A stretch of 64,000 nucleotides of DNA, from the NCBI RefSeq assembly GCF_900100045.1, contig NZ_FNEA01000001.1:18089-82088 (forward strand). The letters run 5' to 3'. This stretch comes from Paracoccus denitrificans (GTDB lineage: Bacteria > Pseudomonadota > Alphaproteobacteria > Rhodobacterales > Rhodobacteraceae). A model generated the notes under the pieces. The model was not told the DNA's origin. It saw only the letters and a list, made by a program, of their open reading frames with translations, and searched no databases. Positions 1 to 8,231 of the stretch are shown piece by piece. The position numbers and the translations under genes were made by a program. Numbering within the stretch: position 1 is the first letter of the stretch; each line of letters begins with the position of its first letter.

Positions 1-116
1 AGGATCTGCTGTTCGGTGAAGTTCTTGCCGCCGACGACGATGTCGGCCGCCTGCGCGCCCGTCGCGAAAGCCGCGAAGGCAAATGCCGCAAGGCCGGACT
101 TGACGATGATGTTCAT
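1..116 (-). CDS. Osmoprotectant ABC transporter substrate-binding protein, N-terminal part
   Basis: Only the first 38 or so codons are inside the window; the rest lies beyond the left edge. The start reads as a signal peptide (MNIIVKSGLAAFAF..., Ala-rich, cleavage near AQA/AD) followed by IVVGGKNFTEQQI, the opening of mature OpuBC/OsmX-type quaternary-amine binding proteins, where GGKNFTEQ is typical. It is the last gene of a four-gene minus-strand operon: permease, ATPase with CBS domains, permease, binding protein. It would deliver betaine, choline or a similar osmolyte in the periplasm. Ligand cannot be told from this fragment. Confidence 0.85.
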   Translation of the reverse strand, partial: MNIIVKSGLAAFAFAAFATGAQAADIVVGGKNFTEQQI

Positions 117-154
117 TCTGTTGGCTCCCTTTGGTTGTTGGTTCTTGTTCCGCC

Positions 155-877
155 TTATCGAAGCGGATTCACGCCCTTCGGGATCAGCCGCAACTGCGCC
201 TGTCCCATCAGGAAATCGACGGCCACGGCCAGCGCTGCGGTCGGGACGGCGCCCGCCAGCAGCATGCCCGTATCCATGAGGTCGATGCCGGTAAAGATCA
301 GCTCGCCCAAGCCCCCGCCACCGATCAGGAAGGCCAGCGGCGTCGTGCCCACGTTGATCGCCAGCGCCGTGCGGATGCCCGAAAAGATGACATAGAGCGC
401 ATTCGGGATCTCGACCCGCATCAGGATCTGCCGTTGTGTCATGCCCATGCCCGTCGCGGCCTCCTTCAGGTGCGAAGGCACCGCCAGCAGCCCGGCATAG
501 GTATTGCGCACAATGGGCAGGAGCGAGGCCACGAACAGTCCGAAGAAGGCCGGCGGAAAGCCGATGCCCAAAAGCGTCATCGACAATGCGATGACCGCGA
601 GCGTCGGTATGGTGGTGCCGATGTTGAAGACCTGCATCACCGTTTCGGCATAGCGTTCCATCGAGGGGCGCGACAGCCAGATGCCCACCGGCACGCCCAC
701 GAGGATCGCCGCTCCGCCGGAACTGGCGACCAGGAACACATGCTGGCGCGTCAGGTAGGTGATGTCGTCCCAGTATATCGTGATCTGGTCCAGCAACCCC
801 GAGGTTGCCACCCAGATGCCCAGCAGGAAGACCAGCAGCATCGTCGCCCCGCGCCCGAGACCCAGCCAGCGTGTCAT
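155..877 (-). CDS. Osmoprotectant ABC transporter permease (second permease)
   Basis: 240-residue integral membrane protein of the OpuBB/OpuBD (ProW-like) family. The start MTRWLGLG is chosen because its ATG overlaps the stop of the upstream ATPase by four bases (ATGA), the usual coupling in these operons. The EAA-type cytoplasmic loop is visible as EAATGMGMTQRQILMRVEIPNA, with several hydrophobic helices on both sides. It pairs with the permease at 2048-2698 to form the channel heterodimer. Its place directly before the binding-protein gene fits the family. Substrate class is inferred from the neighbours, mainly the CBS-containing ATPase. Confidence 0.88.
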   Translation of the reverse strand: MTRWLGLGRGATMLLVFLLGIWVATSGLLDQITIYWDDITYLTRQHVFLVASSGGAAILVGVPVGIWLSRPSMERYAETVMQVFNIGTTIPTLAVIALSMTLLGIGFPPAFFGLFVASLLPIVRNTYAGLLAVPSHLKEAATGMGMTQRQILMRVEIPNALYVIFSGIRTALAINVGTTPLAFLIGGGGLGELIFTGIDLMDTGMLLAGAVPTAALAVAVDFLMGQAQLRLIPKGVNPLR

Positions 878-2028
878 GACGCCCCCTGTTCCGGTCCCGC
901 GCCCTTGTCGGGGCCATAGGTCGCGCGCAAGGCCGCGGTCACGTCCGGCTGGGTGATGACGCCCGCGAAACGGCCGTGATCGTCGGTGCAGGCCAGCCAC
1001 ATCGTGTCATGGGCGAACATCTCCGAGACCACGGCCCGCAGGTCCGCGCGGACCGGCACGGTGGCGGGCAGCGGATGGGCAAAGTCCCGGACCGTGCCCG
1101 AGGCGCCGGCCATTTCTTCGGCGGTCACGAAGCCCACCGGGCGGCGGTCGCTGTCGATGACGACCGCGCGGCGCGCCTTTGCGACGGTCAACTGGTGCAA
1201 CGCGTCGGACACCTTGGTCGACCGCGCGGTCACCGGCACCTCGGTGGACGCCACCTCTTCGGCCGTGACCAGCCGCAGCCGCTTCAGCGTGCGGTCCGCG
1301 CCCACGAAATCGGCGACGAAGGCATTCGCGGGATGGGCCAGGATCATGTCGGGCGTGTCGTATTGCTCGATACGGCCGGCGCGGAAGATGGCGATCTTGT
1401 CACCCATCTTCACCGCCTCGTCGATGTCGTGGCTGACGAACATGATGGTCTTCTTCAACTCGGCCTGCATCTTCAGGAACTCGTCCTGGATGATCTCGCG
1501 GTTGATCGGGTCGATGGCGCCGAAGGGCTCGTCCATCAGCATGACCGGCGGATCGGCGGCCAGCGCCCGGATGACGCCGACGCGCTGCTGCTGGCCGCCC
1601 GACAGCTCCTTGGGATAGCGGCGCAGGAACTGGCGCGGGTCCAGGCCCACCAGGTCCAGCAGGTCCGCCGCGCGCTGCCGGGCCTTGCGGATGTCCCAGT
1701 TCAGCAGCCGGGGAACGACGCAGATGTTCTCCTCGATGGTCATGTTGGGAAACAGGCCGATCTGCTGGATCACATAGCCGATATTGCGGCGCAGCTGGAT
1801 ATCGTCCAGCTGCGAGGTGTCCTGCCCGTCGATATAGATCTTGCCGCTGGTGGGCGGGATCAGCCGGTTGATCATCTTCAGCGCCGTGGTCTTGCCGCAG
1901 CCCGAAGGCCCCAGCAGGATGCAGATCTCGCCGGTGGGCACTTCCATGTTCACCCGGTCGGCGGCGACGATGTCGGCGCCGGGGGTCTTGAATCTCTTGG
2001 TCAGGTCTTCGAGTCGGATCATTCGCAA
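874..2028 (-). CDS. Osmoprotectant ABC transporter ATP-binding protein with CBS domains
   Basis: 384 residues. The ATPase domain comes first: Walker A GPSGCGKT near residues 40-47, signature ELSGGQQQR near 145, Walker B VMLMDEP and the switch histidine in FVSHDIDEA. From about residue 255 two CBS-like units follow (VPVTARSTKVSDALHQL... and a second ending in GVITQPDVTAALRA). Tandem CBS domains in OpuA/OpuC-type ATPases sense ionic strength or cyclic di-AMP, so transport may be gated by osmotic state. Energises the two permeases on either side. An internal Met (MIRLEDL) two codons downstream is an alternative start. Confidence 0.92.
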   Translation of the reverse strand: MRMIRLEDLTKRFKTPGADIVAADRVNMEVPTGEICILLGPSGCGKTTALKMINRLIPPTSGKIYIDGQDTSQLDDIQLRRNIGYVIQQIGLFPNMTIEENICVVPRLLNWDIRKARQRAADLLDLVGLDPRQFLRRYPKELSGGQQQRVGVIRALAADPPVMLMDEPFGAIDPINREIIQDEFLKMQAELKKTIMFVSHDIDEAVKMGDKIAIFRAGRIEQYDTPDMILAHPANAFVADFVGADRTLKRLRLVTAEEVASTEVPVTARSTKVSDALHQLTVAKARRAVVIDSDRRPVGFVTAEEMAGASGTVRDFAHPLPATVPVRADLRAVVSEMFAHDTMWLACTDDHGRFAGVITQPDVTAALRATYGPDKGAGPEQGAS

Positions 2029-2047
2029 AGGTCCTTGCTCGGAAGCG

Positions 2048-2698
2048 TCAGCGTTTCAGCCCGGCCGGGGTCAGCCGCTTCTGCAATTGCAAAAGCGCCC
2101 AGTCGGCCAAGATGGCGAGAAGAGAGACGGCCAGCGCGCCGGTGATCAGCTGGCGCGGATCGGTCTGCGAAATGCCGCGCGCGATCAGCACGCCCAGACC
2201 GCCGGCGCCGATATAGGCGGCGATCGCCGCGACGCCGATATTCATGACCACGGCGGTCCGCACGCCGGCCATGATGACCGGGATCGCGATGGGGATTTCG
2301 AGCCGGGTCAGCCGCTGGAAAGGCGTCATGCCCATGCCGATGGCCGCCTCGCGCAGCGCGGGATCGACATTGGTGATGGCGGTATAGGTGTTGCGCACGA
2401 TGGGCAGCTGCGAATAGAGCAGGATCGCGATCACCGCGGGCAGCCAGCCGATCCCCTGGCCGATCTTGGACAGGATCGGGATCATCAGGCCGAAAAGCGC
2501 GATCGAGGGGATCGTGACGATGATCGAGGCCACATAAAGCACCCCGTCCGCGACGCGCCGGTTCTGGGTGATGGCGATGCCGATGGGCACGCCGGTCAGG
2601 ATCGCCAACCCCACAGCCACGGCGACGATCGAGATGTGCTCGCCCGCCAGACGCAGGATGACCGGCCAGTTATTCGCAATGAAACCAAATATTTCCAT
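2048..2698 (-). CDS. Osmoprotectant ABC transporter permease (first permease)
   Basis: 216 residues starting MEIFGFIANNWPVILRLAGEHIS. This start has a purine-rich ribosome site (GAGGGAAAGAGGGAT) directly upstream on the minus strand; longer in-frame starts exist but read into non-coding sequence. The OpuBB/ProW-type signature is clear: hydrophobic helices, the stretch ALFGLMIPILSKIGQGIGWLPAVIA, and the EAA loop REAAIGMGMTPFQRLTRLEIP. First gene of the operon, so the promoter should lie in 2699-3100. Partner of the permease at 155-877, to which it is clearly paralogous (VRNTYTAI / VRNTYAGL). Confidence 0.9.
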   Translation of the reverse strand: MEIFGFIANNWPVILRLAGEHISIVAVAVGLAILTGVPIGIAITQNRRVADGVLYVASIIVTIPSIALFGLMIPILSKIGQGIGWLPAVIAILLYSQLPIVRNTYTAITNVDPALREAAIGMGMTPFQRLTRLEIPIAIPVIMAGVRTAVVMNIGVAAIAAYIGAGGLGVLIARGISQTDPRQLITGALAVSLLAILADWALLQLQKRLTPAGLKR

Positions 2699-3355
2699 AT
2701 CCCTCTTTCCCTCGGGCAGAGATGGGGGCCTGATCAGCGATATCCCGGAATAGCCCGGTTGAAACGGCATCAAGTTGCGCCAATTCGTCACTAGCTTGCA
2801 CGAATCCGTCGTGAAGACGGTTCAGGCGCCATCAAGCAGAGGCGGAGCTCGTCCTTCCGCCGGACCGCATATCGCAAAACTGTCGTATGACTTCATCTTG
2901 CAACAATTCCAGTCGCAGGGCTACCCCGCCGCGCCGACACTCTGGCGAGGCATTTCTTTTCGTCCAGCCGCCCCCGGTGGCGGGAGCCGCGGCGCACGGG
3001 CCGTCAAGTCGCCGAGTTCCTTGTCCGGGTGGCTGTGCCTGACGGCTGCACCGCACGCGGCACACTGTCACAGCAGCCGCGGAGAGCTTTGCCGGGAAAG
3101 GCGAAGTTCCCCCAATTCCGCCGCCTTTCAGCGGTCGAAAGATGGCGGTGGATAGATTTCTAATTAATAGAACAAAACGTATGAAATTATATAATTGTGA
3201 GCATGGTTGGGCTTCGATAATGTGAGGGGAACCGCATGAGGAGGCTTGCGGCAAGGCAATATTCAGTCAGCGCTCGGCATTCAGTCGGGGCATGTCGGAT
3301 CAGCCCGGCATCCCGCCCGGCCGATCATGGCGGCGATGACGGTCAGGGAGGATGA
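2699..3355. other. Intergenic region between divergent transporter operons
   Basis: 657 bases between two operons transcribed away from each other. No open frame here resembles a protein I know. The left side must carry the promoter for the osmoprotectant operon. The right part turns AT-rich from about 3155 and holds the promoter listed at 3168-3212. An imperfect inverted repeat (CCGCCTTTC ... GAAAGATGGCGG) sits near 3121-3150; its role is unknown. Confidence 0.6.
3168..3212 (+). promoter_or_regulatory. Promoter shared with the CoA-transferase operon
   Basis: TAGAAC at 3168-3173 and TATAAT at 3190-3195 are separated by 16 bases. The block from ATTATATAATTGTGAG (3186) to TGGGC (3212) matches 23 of 27 bases in the promoter at 6963-7007, with identical TAGAAC-TATAAT spacing. 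It lies about 145 bases before the transporter ATPase gene. Copy number and spacing suggest common control, most simply by the LysR gene between them. Confidence 0.7.
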
Positions 3356-4165
3356 ATGCAGCACGCCGTGCGTCTGGACAATGTCGACATCAGTTTCGGA
3401 GCGACGGGGAAAAGCGTGTTCCGCGCAGTTGCCGGCGCAAATCTCAGCGTTGCGAAGGGCGAGTTCGTCGCGATCGTCGGCCCGACGGGCTCGGGAAAGT
3501 CGACGCTGCTGAACGCGGCCGCCGGCCTGCTGAAGCCTTCGGCCGGCACCGTCGAGATCCAGGGCCAGCCGCTCGATGGCCTCAACGGGCGCGCGGGCTA
3601 TCTGTTTCAGGCCGATGCGCTGATGCCGTGGAAGACCTCGCGCGACAACGTGGCCATCGCGCTGGAAATCTCGGGCACGCCGCGGCGCGAAGCGCTGGAG
3701 CGGGCCGAGAACTGGCTGGAAAAGGTCGGCCTGAAGGGTTTCGGGCACCGCTATCCCCACATGCTTTCCGGCGGCCAGCGCAAGCGCGTCGCCATGGCGC
3801 AGGTGCTGATCCGCGACCCGGAAATCCTGCTGATGGACGAGCCCTTCGGCCCGCTGGACGCGCAGACCCGGCTGATCATGGGGGATCTGTTGCTGGACCT
3901 GTGGCAGCAGGACCGCAAGGCGGTGATGTTCGTGACCCATGATCTGGAAGAGGCCATCGCGCTGGCGGACCGGGTGGTCATCATGTCGACGGGACCGGAC
4001 GCGAAGCTGATCGGGGATTTCACGATTCCCCTGGCGCGGCCGCGGGACGTTTCCGAGATCAAGCTGTCCCCCGAGTTCCAGGAACTGCACCGCGACATCT
4101 GGCACCTGCTGAAAGAGCAGGTGCTCAAGGCCTATGGCAACCAGAACCGGGAGGAGCGGGCATGA
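3356..4165 (+). CDS. ABC transporter ATP-binding protein (SsuB/NrtD/TauB type)
   Basis: 269 residues. Walker A GPTGSGKS at residues 42-49, signature LSGGQRKRVAMAQ, Walker B ILLMDEPFGPLD and VTHDLEEAIALADRV place it in the nitrate/sulfonate/taurine/thiamine-precursor ATPase family. A good ribosome site (AGGGAGG) stands just before the ATG. The stop overlaps the permease start by four bases. With the permease and binding protein it makes a complete importer. The family is broad, so the ligand (sulfonate, carboxylate, pyrimidine, aromatic acid) is not fixed; context points to the acid handled by the CoA-transferase operon. Confidence 0.9.
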   Translation: MQHAVRLDNVDISFGATGKSVFRAVAGANLSVAKGEFVAIVGPTGSGKSTLLNAAAGLLKPSAGTVEIQGQPLDGLNGRAGYLFQADALMPWKTSRDNVAIALEISGTPRREALERAENWLEKVGLKGFGHRYPHMLSGGQRKRVAMAQVLIRDPEILLMDEPFGPLDAQTRLIMGDLLLDLWQQDRKAVMFVTHDLEEAIALADRVVIMSTGPDAKLIGDFTIPLARPRDVSEIKLSPEFQELHRDIWHLLKEQVLKAYGNQNREERA

Positions 4166-4941
4166 GCAGGACCGTCCTTGCAACCCTGCAGGTCCTCGTG
4201 GCGGTCATTGCCGTCGCGCTGTGGTGGGTGATCACCCAGACGTCGATCCTGGGCGATCCGGCCCGGATCCAGTTCTTTTTCTCGACGCCCGCCGACGTGT
4301 TCTGGCAGATCGTGGCCTGGTTCAGGAGCGGCGAGATCTGGCGGCACCTGTGGATCACGCTGATCGAGGCCGCGCTCGCTTTCGTCATCGGTGCGGTGGC
4401 CGCGATGATCGCCGGGTTCTGGCTGGCGCGCAGGCCGAAGCTGGCCGCGGTTTTCGACCCCTATGTCAAGGCGGCCAACGCCTTGCCGCGCGTGGTGCTG
4501 GCGCCGATCTTCACGCTGTGGTTCGGCCTGGGCATCTGGTCCAAGGTGGCGCTGGGGTTCACGCTGGTCTTCTTCATCGTGTTCTTCAACGTCTATCAGG
4601 GCGTGAAGGAGGTGAACCGGACCGTCCTGCAGAACGCCCGGATGCTGGGCATGTCCGAGCGTCAGTTGCTGCGCCACGTCTATCTGCCCTCGGCGCTGAG
4701 CTGGGTGTTCTCCTCGCTGCATGTCTCGATCGGGTTCGCCGTGGTCGGCGCGGTCGTGGGCGAATATCTGGGGTCTTCCGCCGGGCTTGGCTACCTGATC
4801 GCGCAGGCCGAAGGCATGTTCGACATCGCCGGCGTGTTCGCGGGAATGTTCGTCCTTTCGGCCTTCGTCCTTCTGATCGACTGGGGGGTGACGATGGTGG
4901 AAAGGAAGCTGCTGGTCTGGCAGCCCGACAACAATCACTGA
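4162..4941 (+). CDS. ABC transporter permease (SsuC/NrtB/TauC type)
   Basis: 259 residues with about six hydrophobic helices. The cytoplasmic EAA loop is NARMLGMSERQLLRHVYLPSALSWVFSSLHVSIGFAVVGAVVGEYLGSSAGLGYLI, whose last part (GAVVGEYLGSSAGLGYL) is diagnostic for this family of permeases. Overlaps the ATPase gene by four bases and precedes the binding-protein gene by 13 bases. Likely acts as a homodimer in the membrane with the ATPase at 3356-4165. Confidence 0.9.
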   Translation: MSRTVLATLQVLVAVIAVALWWVITQTSILGDPARIQFFFSTPADVFWQIVAWFRSGEIWRHLWITLIEAALAFVIGAVAAMIAGFWLARRPKLAAVFDPYVKAANALPRVVLAPIFTLWFGLGIWSKVALGFTLVFFIVFFNVYQGVKEVNRTVLQNARMLGMSERQLLRHVYLPSALSWVFSSLHVSIGFAVVGAVVGEYLGSSAGLGYLIAQAEGMFDIAGVFAGMFVLSAFVLLIDWGVTMVERKLLVWQPDNNH

Positions 4942-4954
4942 AGGGAGGAGCAAT

Positions 4955-5956
4955 ATGACGATGCTCAGGACTATCCTTGCGGCTGCGCTGGTGGCGGGCG
5001 CGACGCCCGCGGCGGCCGAAACCGTCAAGATCGCGATCGGCGGTGCCAGCTGCGTCTGCTACATGCCCGTCGTTCTGGCCGAACAGCTGGGCCTTTACGA
5101 AAAGCACGGGGTCGATGTCGAACTGGTGGACTTCAAGGGCGGCTCGGCGGCGCTGAAGGCGGTGGTCGGCGGCAGCGCGGACGTGGTTTCGGGCTATTAC
5201 GAACACACCATCACGCTGGCGGCCAAGCGGCAGGAGCTGTCCTCGTTCGTGCTGATGGGGCGGCTGCCCGGCATCGCCGTGGCCGTGGCGCCCGGCAAGA
5301 CGGACGAGGTCAAGTCGATCAAGGATCTTGCCGGCAAGACCGTCGGGATCAGCGCGCCGGGTTCCTCGACCGACTTCTTCCTCAAATACATGCTGTCGCA
5401 GGCCGGGCTGGACCCGAATGCCGCCTCGGTCGTCGGGGTCGGCGTCGGCGCCACCGCGGTCGCGGCGCTTGAGCAGGGCCGGATCGACGCGGTGGTCACG
5501 CCCGATCCGGCGATCACCCAGTTGCAGAGCCGGCACGCCGACCTGCCCATCCTGGTCGATACCCGCAAGGCGGCGGATACCCACGCCCTGTTCGGCGCCG
5601 ATTACCCCGGCGCGGCGCTTTATACCCGCACGGAATGGCTCGACCAGCATCCCGAACAGGCCCAGGCGCTGGCCGCCGCCATCGTCGAGACGCTGGAATA
5701 CATCCACAACACCCCCGCCGAGGAGATCGCGGCGAAGATGCCGCCCAACCTGGTCGGTGCGGACAAGCAGGTCTATATCGAATCGCTGAACAACAGCATG
5801 GAAATGCTGTCGGAAACCGGGCTGGTGGATGCGAAGGGCGCCGAAGCGGTGCAGACGATGCTGAGCTTCAACCTGCCCGAGGTGGCCGGCGCCACCATCG
5901 ACCTCGGCAAGACCTATACCAACGCCTATGTCGAAAAGGTCTCGGCGCAGCAGTAA
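4955..5956 (+). CDS. ABC transporter substrate-binding protein (NMT1/THI5-like)
   Basis: 333 residues: signal peptide of about 21 residues ending PAAA/ET, then the NMT1/SsuA-like fold (MPVVLAEQLGLYEKHGVDVELVDFKGGSAALKAVVGGSADVVSGYYEHTI; later KDLAGKTVGISAPGSSTDFFLKYML). Ribosome site GAAGGGAGGAGCAAT precedes the ATG. This is the periplasmic ligand receptor of the operon, last gene before a strong hairpin at 5977-6003. A Cys pair near the start of the mature protein (GGASCVCYMP) is somewhat unusual. Ligand not determinable by eye. Confidence 0.88.
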   Translation: MTMLRTILAAALVAGATPAAAETVKIAIGGASCVCYMPVVLAEQLGLYEKHGVDVELVDFKGGSAALKAVVGGSADVVSGYYEHTITLAAKRQELSSFVLMGRLPGIAVAVAPGKTDEVKSIKDLAGKTVGISAPGSSTDFFLKYMLSQAGLDPNAASVVGVGVGATAVAALEQGRIDAVVTPDPAITQLQSRHADLPILVDTRKAADTHALFGADYPGAALYTRTEWLDQHPEQAQALAAAIVETLEYIHNTPAEEIAAKMPPNLVGADKQVYIESLNNSMEMLSETGLVDAKGAEAVQTMLSFNLPEVAGATIDLGKTYTNAYVEKVSAQQ

Positions 5957-5976
5957 GCGGCGAAACCGATAAGAAG

Positions 5977-6003
5977 GCCCCGTCCGCCCGGACGGGGCTT
6001 TCG
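5977..6003. terminator. Rho-independent terminator, bidirectional
   Basis: Nine-base perfect stem GCCCCGTCC / GGACGGGGC with a GCCC loop, followed by TTTCGT on the plus strand and CTTCTTATC on the minus strand. It sits between the convergent transporter operon and LysR gene and can end both. Confidence 0.85.
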
Positions 6004-6936
6004 TCATTCCGCCTCGATCAGTCTTGCCGGCCATATGCCGTCGTTGACGGCGCGGACCATCAGGTCACGGATCAGGTCGCGGATCGTCTCCAGCGCGATG
6101 GTCGGCGGCCGATCCGTCTGTTCGCAAAGATAAAGCGTCCTTGTCAGGGTCGGCGAGATGATCGGCCGCCAGTGCAGCCTGCCGGATTTGATCTCGTCGC
6201 CCATGAACAGCGTCGTCCCGATGGTGCAGCCCAGCCCCTCGCGGACGGCGCCGGAGATCGCATGGACCGAATTCATCTGCAACTGGCTGGTCGCATAGAT
6301 CTGTTCCAGAGTCTTGTGATGGTCCAGCAGTGCCCGCGCCGCCATGCCCTGGCGCAGCATGATGATCTTGAAATCCAGCAGCTCCGGCACCGTGACCGGC
6401 TCCGATCCGCTGCCGATGATCTCGCGCTTGCCGATCAGGACCAGATCTTCCTCGAGGATCGGCGTGGCCTTGAAGGTGCTGGTCAGCGGCGGGTTGTAGG
6501 CCAGCCCCAGATCGGCATCCGCCGAGGACAGGTGCAGCAAGGTCGTGCTGGAAAGGCTTTCGATCATGTTGAGCTGCAGGTCCGGATAATCCTCGACCAC
6601 GACCTTCGCCAGCTGGACGCCGATGGCCTGGATCGCGGAATAGGCCATGGCCAGCGATACCTCGCCCGAAACATTGTCGCGAAACGTGGACAGGTCCCTT
6701 TTCGCCACCTCGACGGTCTTCAGGATGGACCGGGCATGAAAGTAAAGCCGCTCGCCCGCCGCCGTGGCCTCGAGGCCCCGCGACTTTCGCGTAAACAGCG
6801 GAGCGCCGATCTCGGCCTCCAGATTGGCGAGATGGTAGCTCAGCGCGGAAACGGCGATTCTCTCGGCATCCGCAGCCGCCGACAGGCTCTTGTTGTCGTA
6901 GATGCTGCAGAAATACCGCAATTGCTTCAGGTCCAA
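6004..6936 (-). CDS. LysR-family transcriptional regulator
   Basis: 310 residues. N-terminal winged helix-turn-helix (MDLKQLRYFCSIYDNKSLSAAADAERIAVSALSYHLANLEAEIGAPLFTRKSRGLEATAAGE), then a LysR effector domain (VSLAMAYSAIQAIGVQLAKVVVEDYPDLQLNMIE...). SALSYHLANLE in the recognition helix resembles Nac/Cbl-like members more than the common SAVSRQI form. It is divergent from the CoA-transferase operon and convergent with the transporter operon. Because both operons carry the same promoter block (3168-3212, 6963-7007), it is the natural candidate to control both. Effector probably the imported acid or its CoA ester; that is inference. Confidence 0.92.
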   Translation of the reverse strand: MDLKQLRYFCSIYDNKSLSAAADAERIAVSALSYHLANLEAEIGAPLFTRKSRGLEATAAGERLYFHARSILKTVEVAKRDLSTFRDNVSGEVSLAMAYSAIQAIGVQLAKVVVEDYPDLQLNMIESLSSTTLLHLSSADADLGLAYNPPLTSTFKATPILEEDLVLIGKREIIGSGSEPVTVPELLDFKIIMLRQGMAARALLDHHKTLEQIYATSQLQMNSVHAISGAVREGLGCTIGTTLFMGDEIKSGRLHWRPIISPTLTRTLYLCEQTDRPPTIALETIRDLIRDLMVRAVNDGIWPARLIEAE

Positions 6937-6962
6937 GAGTGCCTCGCATGGATGCTATTTTT

Positions 6963-7007
6963 TAGAACGTATCTGTAAGTATTATATAATTGTAAGAAGG
7001 GCTGGGC
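6963..7007 (+). promoter_or_regulatory. Promoter of the CoA-transferase operon, copy of 3168-3212
   Basis: TAGAAC (6963-6968), 16 bases, TATAAT (6985-6990), then TGTAAGAAGGGCTGGGC to 7007. The ATG of the first gene is 36 bases further on. The same arrangement with four mismatches over 27 bases occurs ahead of the transporter operon. It lies in the LysR divergent region, where LysR proteins usually bind. Confidence 0.7.
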
Positions 7008-7042
7008 AATCCTATCCTGTCGCCGATGGTATGGGAGGCCGC

Positions 7043-8230
7043 ATGACTGCCGAGTTCAAACCCCTCGAGGGGATCCGCGTCGTTGAGATGAGCCATATGG
7101 TGATGGGGCCGAGCTGCGGCATGTTCCTGGCCTTCCTGGGTGCCGAGGTCGTCAAGGTCGAGCCGCCCGGGGGCGACAAGACACGCCAGTTGACCGGCAT
7201 GGGCAGCGCTTTCTTTCCGCTGTTCAACCGTCGGAAGAAATCCGTCGTCCTAGACAGCCGCACGCCGGCCGGCAAGGAGGCGCTGAACCGGCTTCTGGCC
7301 TCGGCCGACGTGTTCATCGACAACTTCAAGGACAGCACCTTGCAGGGGATGGGGCTGGATGCCGAAACCCTGCACGAACGCTTTCCGCATCTGATCTGCG
7401 CCAGCCACAAGGGTTTTCTTTCAGGCCCTTACGAGCGCCGGACGGCGCTTGACGAGGTGGTGCAGATGATGTCCGGCCTTGCCTACATGACCGGCCCCAA
7501 GGGTCGGCCGCTACGCGTCGGCACCTCGGCCAACGACATCATGGGCGGGCTGTTCGGCGCCTTCGCCATCATCGCGGCGCTGTTCGAGCGGGGCAAGACA
7601 GGCGGGGGGCGGACCATCCGCGTCGGCCTGTTCGAGAACTGCCTGCTGCTGGTCTCGCAGCACATGGTGCAGTTCGAGTTGGAGGGCAGGGATCCCGAAC
7701 CGATGCCCGAGCGGGCGTTCAGCTGGCCGATCTATGACGTCTTTGCCGATGCCGAAGGGGGCCAGATCTTCATCGGTGCGGTCAGCGACGGCCATTGGAC
7801 CCGGCTGTGCGGCTATCTCGGCCTCGACGACCTGCTGCAACATCCCGAACTGCAAAGCAGGATGGCCCGCATCAATGCCCGCTCCTGGGTGGTTCCCCTG
7901 GTTGCGGCGGCCGTCGCAAGGCGCCCCATGGCCGAGCTTTTGCCCGCGCTGGAGAAGATGGAGATCCCCTTCGCGCCGGTGGCCAAGCCCTCGGATCTGT
8001 TCCGCGACCAGCATGTCATGCGGCAGGGCGGGCTCGCCTCGTCCCAGACCGCGGATGGCCGGACCTTCCGGGCGCCGGCTTTGCCGATCGAGATCGACGG
8101 CGCGTCGTTGGCCGGCGGGGGCGACGTGGACAGCATCGGCGGGCACAATGCCGAGATTCTCGGCAGTCTCGGCCTGACGCCCGAGGAAGTGGCAGCCGCA
8201 GCCAAGGCACCCTCGGGCGAGGCGGCGTGA
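7043..8230 (+). CDS. CaiB/BaiF family CoA-transferase (class III)
   Basis: 395 residues from MTAEFKPLEGIRVVEMSHMVMGP, a start with GGGAGG upstream. Class III CoA-transferase features: the opening LEGIRVVE, FLGAEVVKVEPPGGDKTR, NRRKKSVVLD, and the catalytic Asp at about residue 137 in RTALDEVVQMMSGLAYMTG. These enzymes move CoA from a donor such as succinyl-CoA to an organic acid in the cytoplasm. The next gene, one base away, is an HMG-CoA-lyase homologue, so the acid is probably a branched 3-hydroxy dicarboxylate that is activated and then cleaved. A human member of this family (SUGCT) accepts glutarate and 3-hydroxy-3-methylglutarate, which makes such a substrate plausible. Confidence 0.88.
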   Translation: MTAEFKPLEGIRVVEMSHMVMGPSCGMFLAFLGAEVVKVEPPGGDKTRQLTGMGSAFFPLFNRRKKSVVLDSRTPAGKEALNRLLASADVFIDNFKDSTLQGMGLDAETLHERFPHLICASHKGFLSGPYERRTALDEVVQMMSGLAYMTGPKGRPLRVGTSANDIMGGLFGAFAIIAALFERGKTGGGRTIRVGLFENCLLLVSQHMVQFELEGRDPEPMPERAFSWPIYDVFADAEGGQIFIGAVSDGHWTRLCGYLGLDDLLQHPELQSRMARINARSWVVPLVAAAVARRPMAELLPALEKMEIPFAPVAKPSDLFRDQHVMRQGGLASSQTADGRTFRAPALPIEIDGASLAGGGDVDSIGGHNAEILGSLGLTPEEVAAAAKAPSGEAA

Positions 8231-8231
8231 C

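Noticed and set aside
131..919. Long plus-strand open frame opposite the osmoprotectant permease
   Set aside because: His/Arg/Gln-rich translation typical of the antisense of a GC-rich gene; the minus-strand permease explains the interval.
2832..3254. 140-codon minus-strand frame in the first intergenic region
   Set aside because: No family motifs, no ribosome site, and it runs through the AT-rich promoter block.
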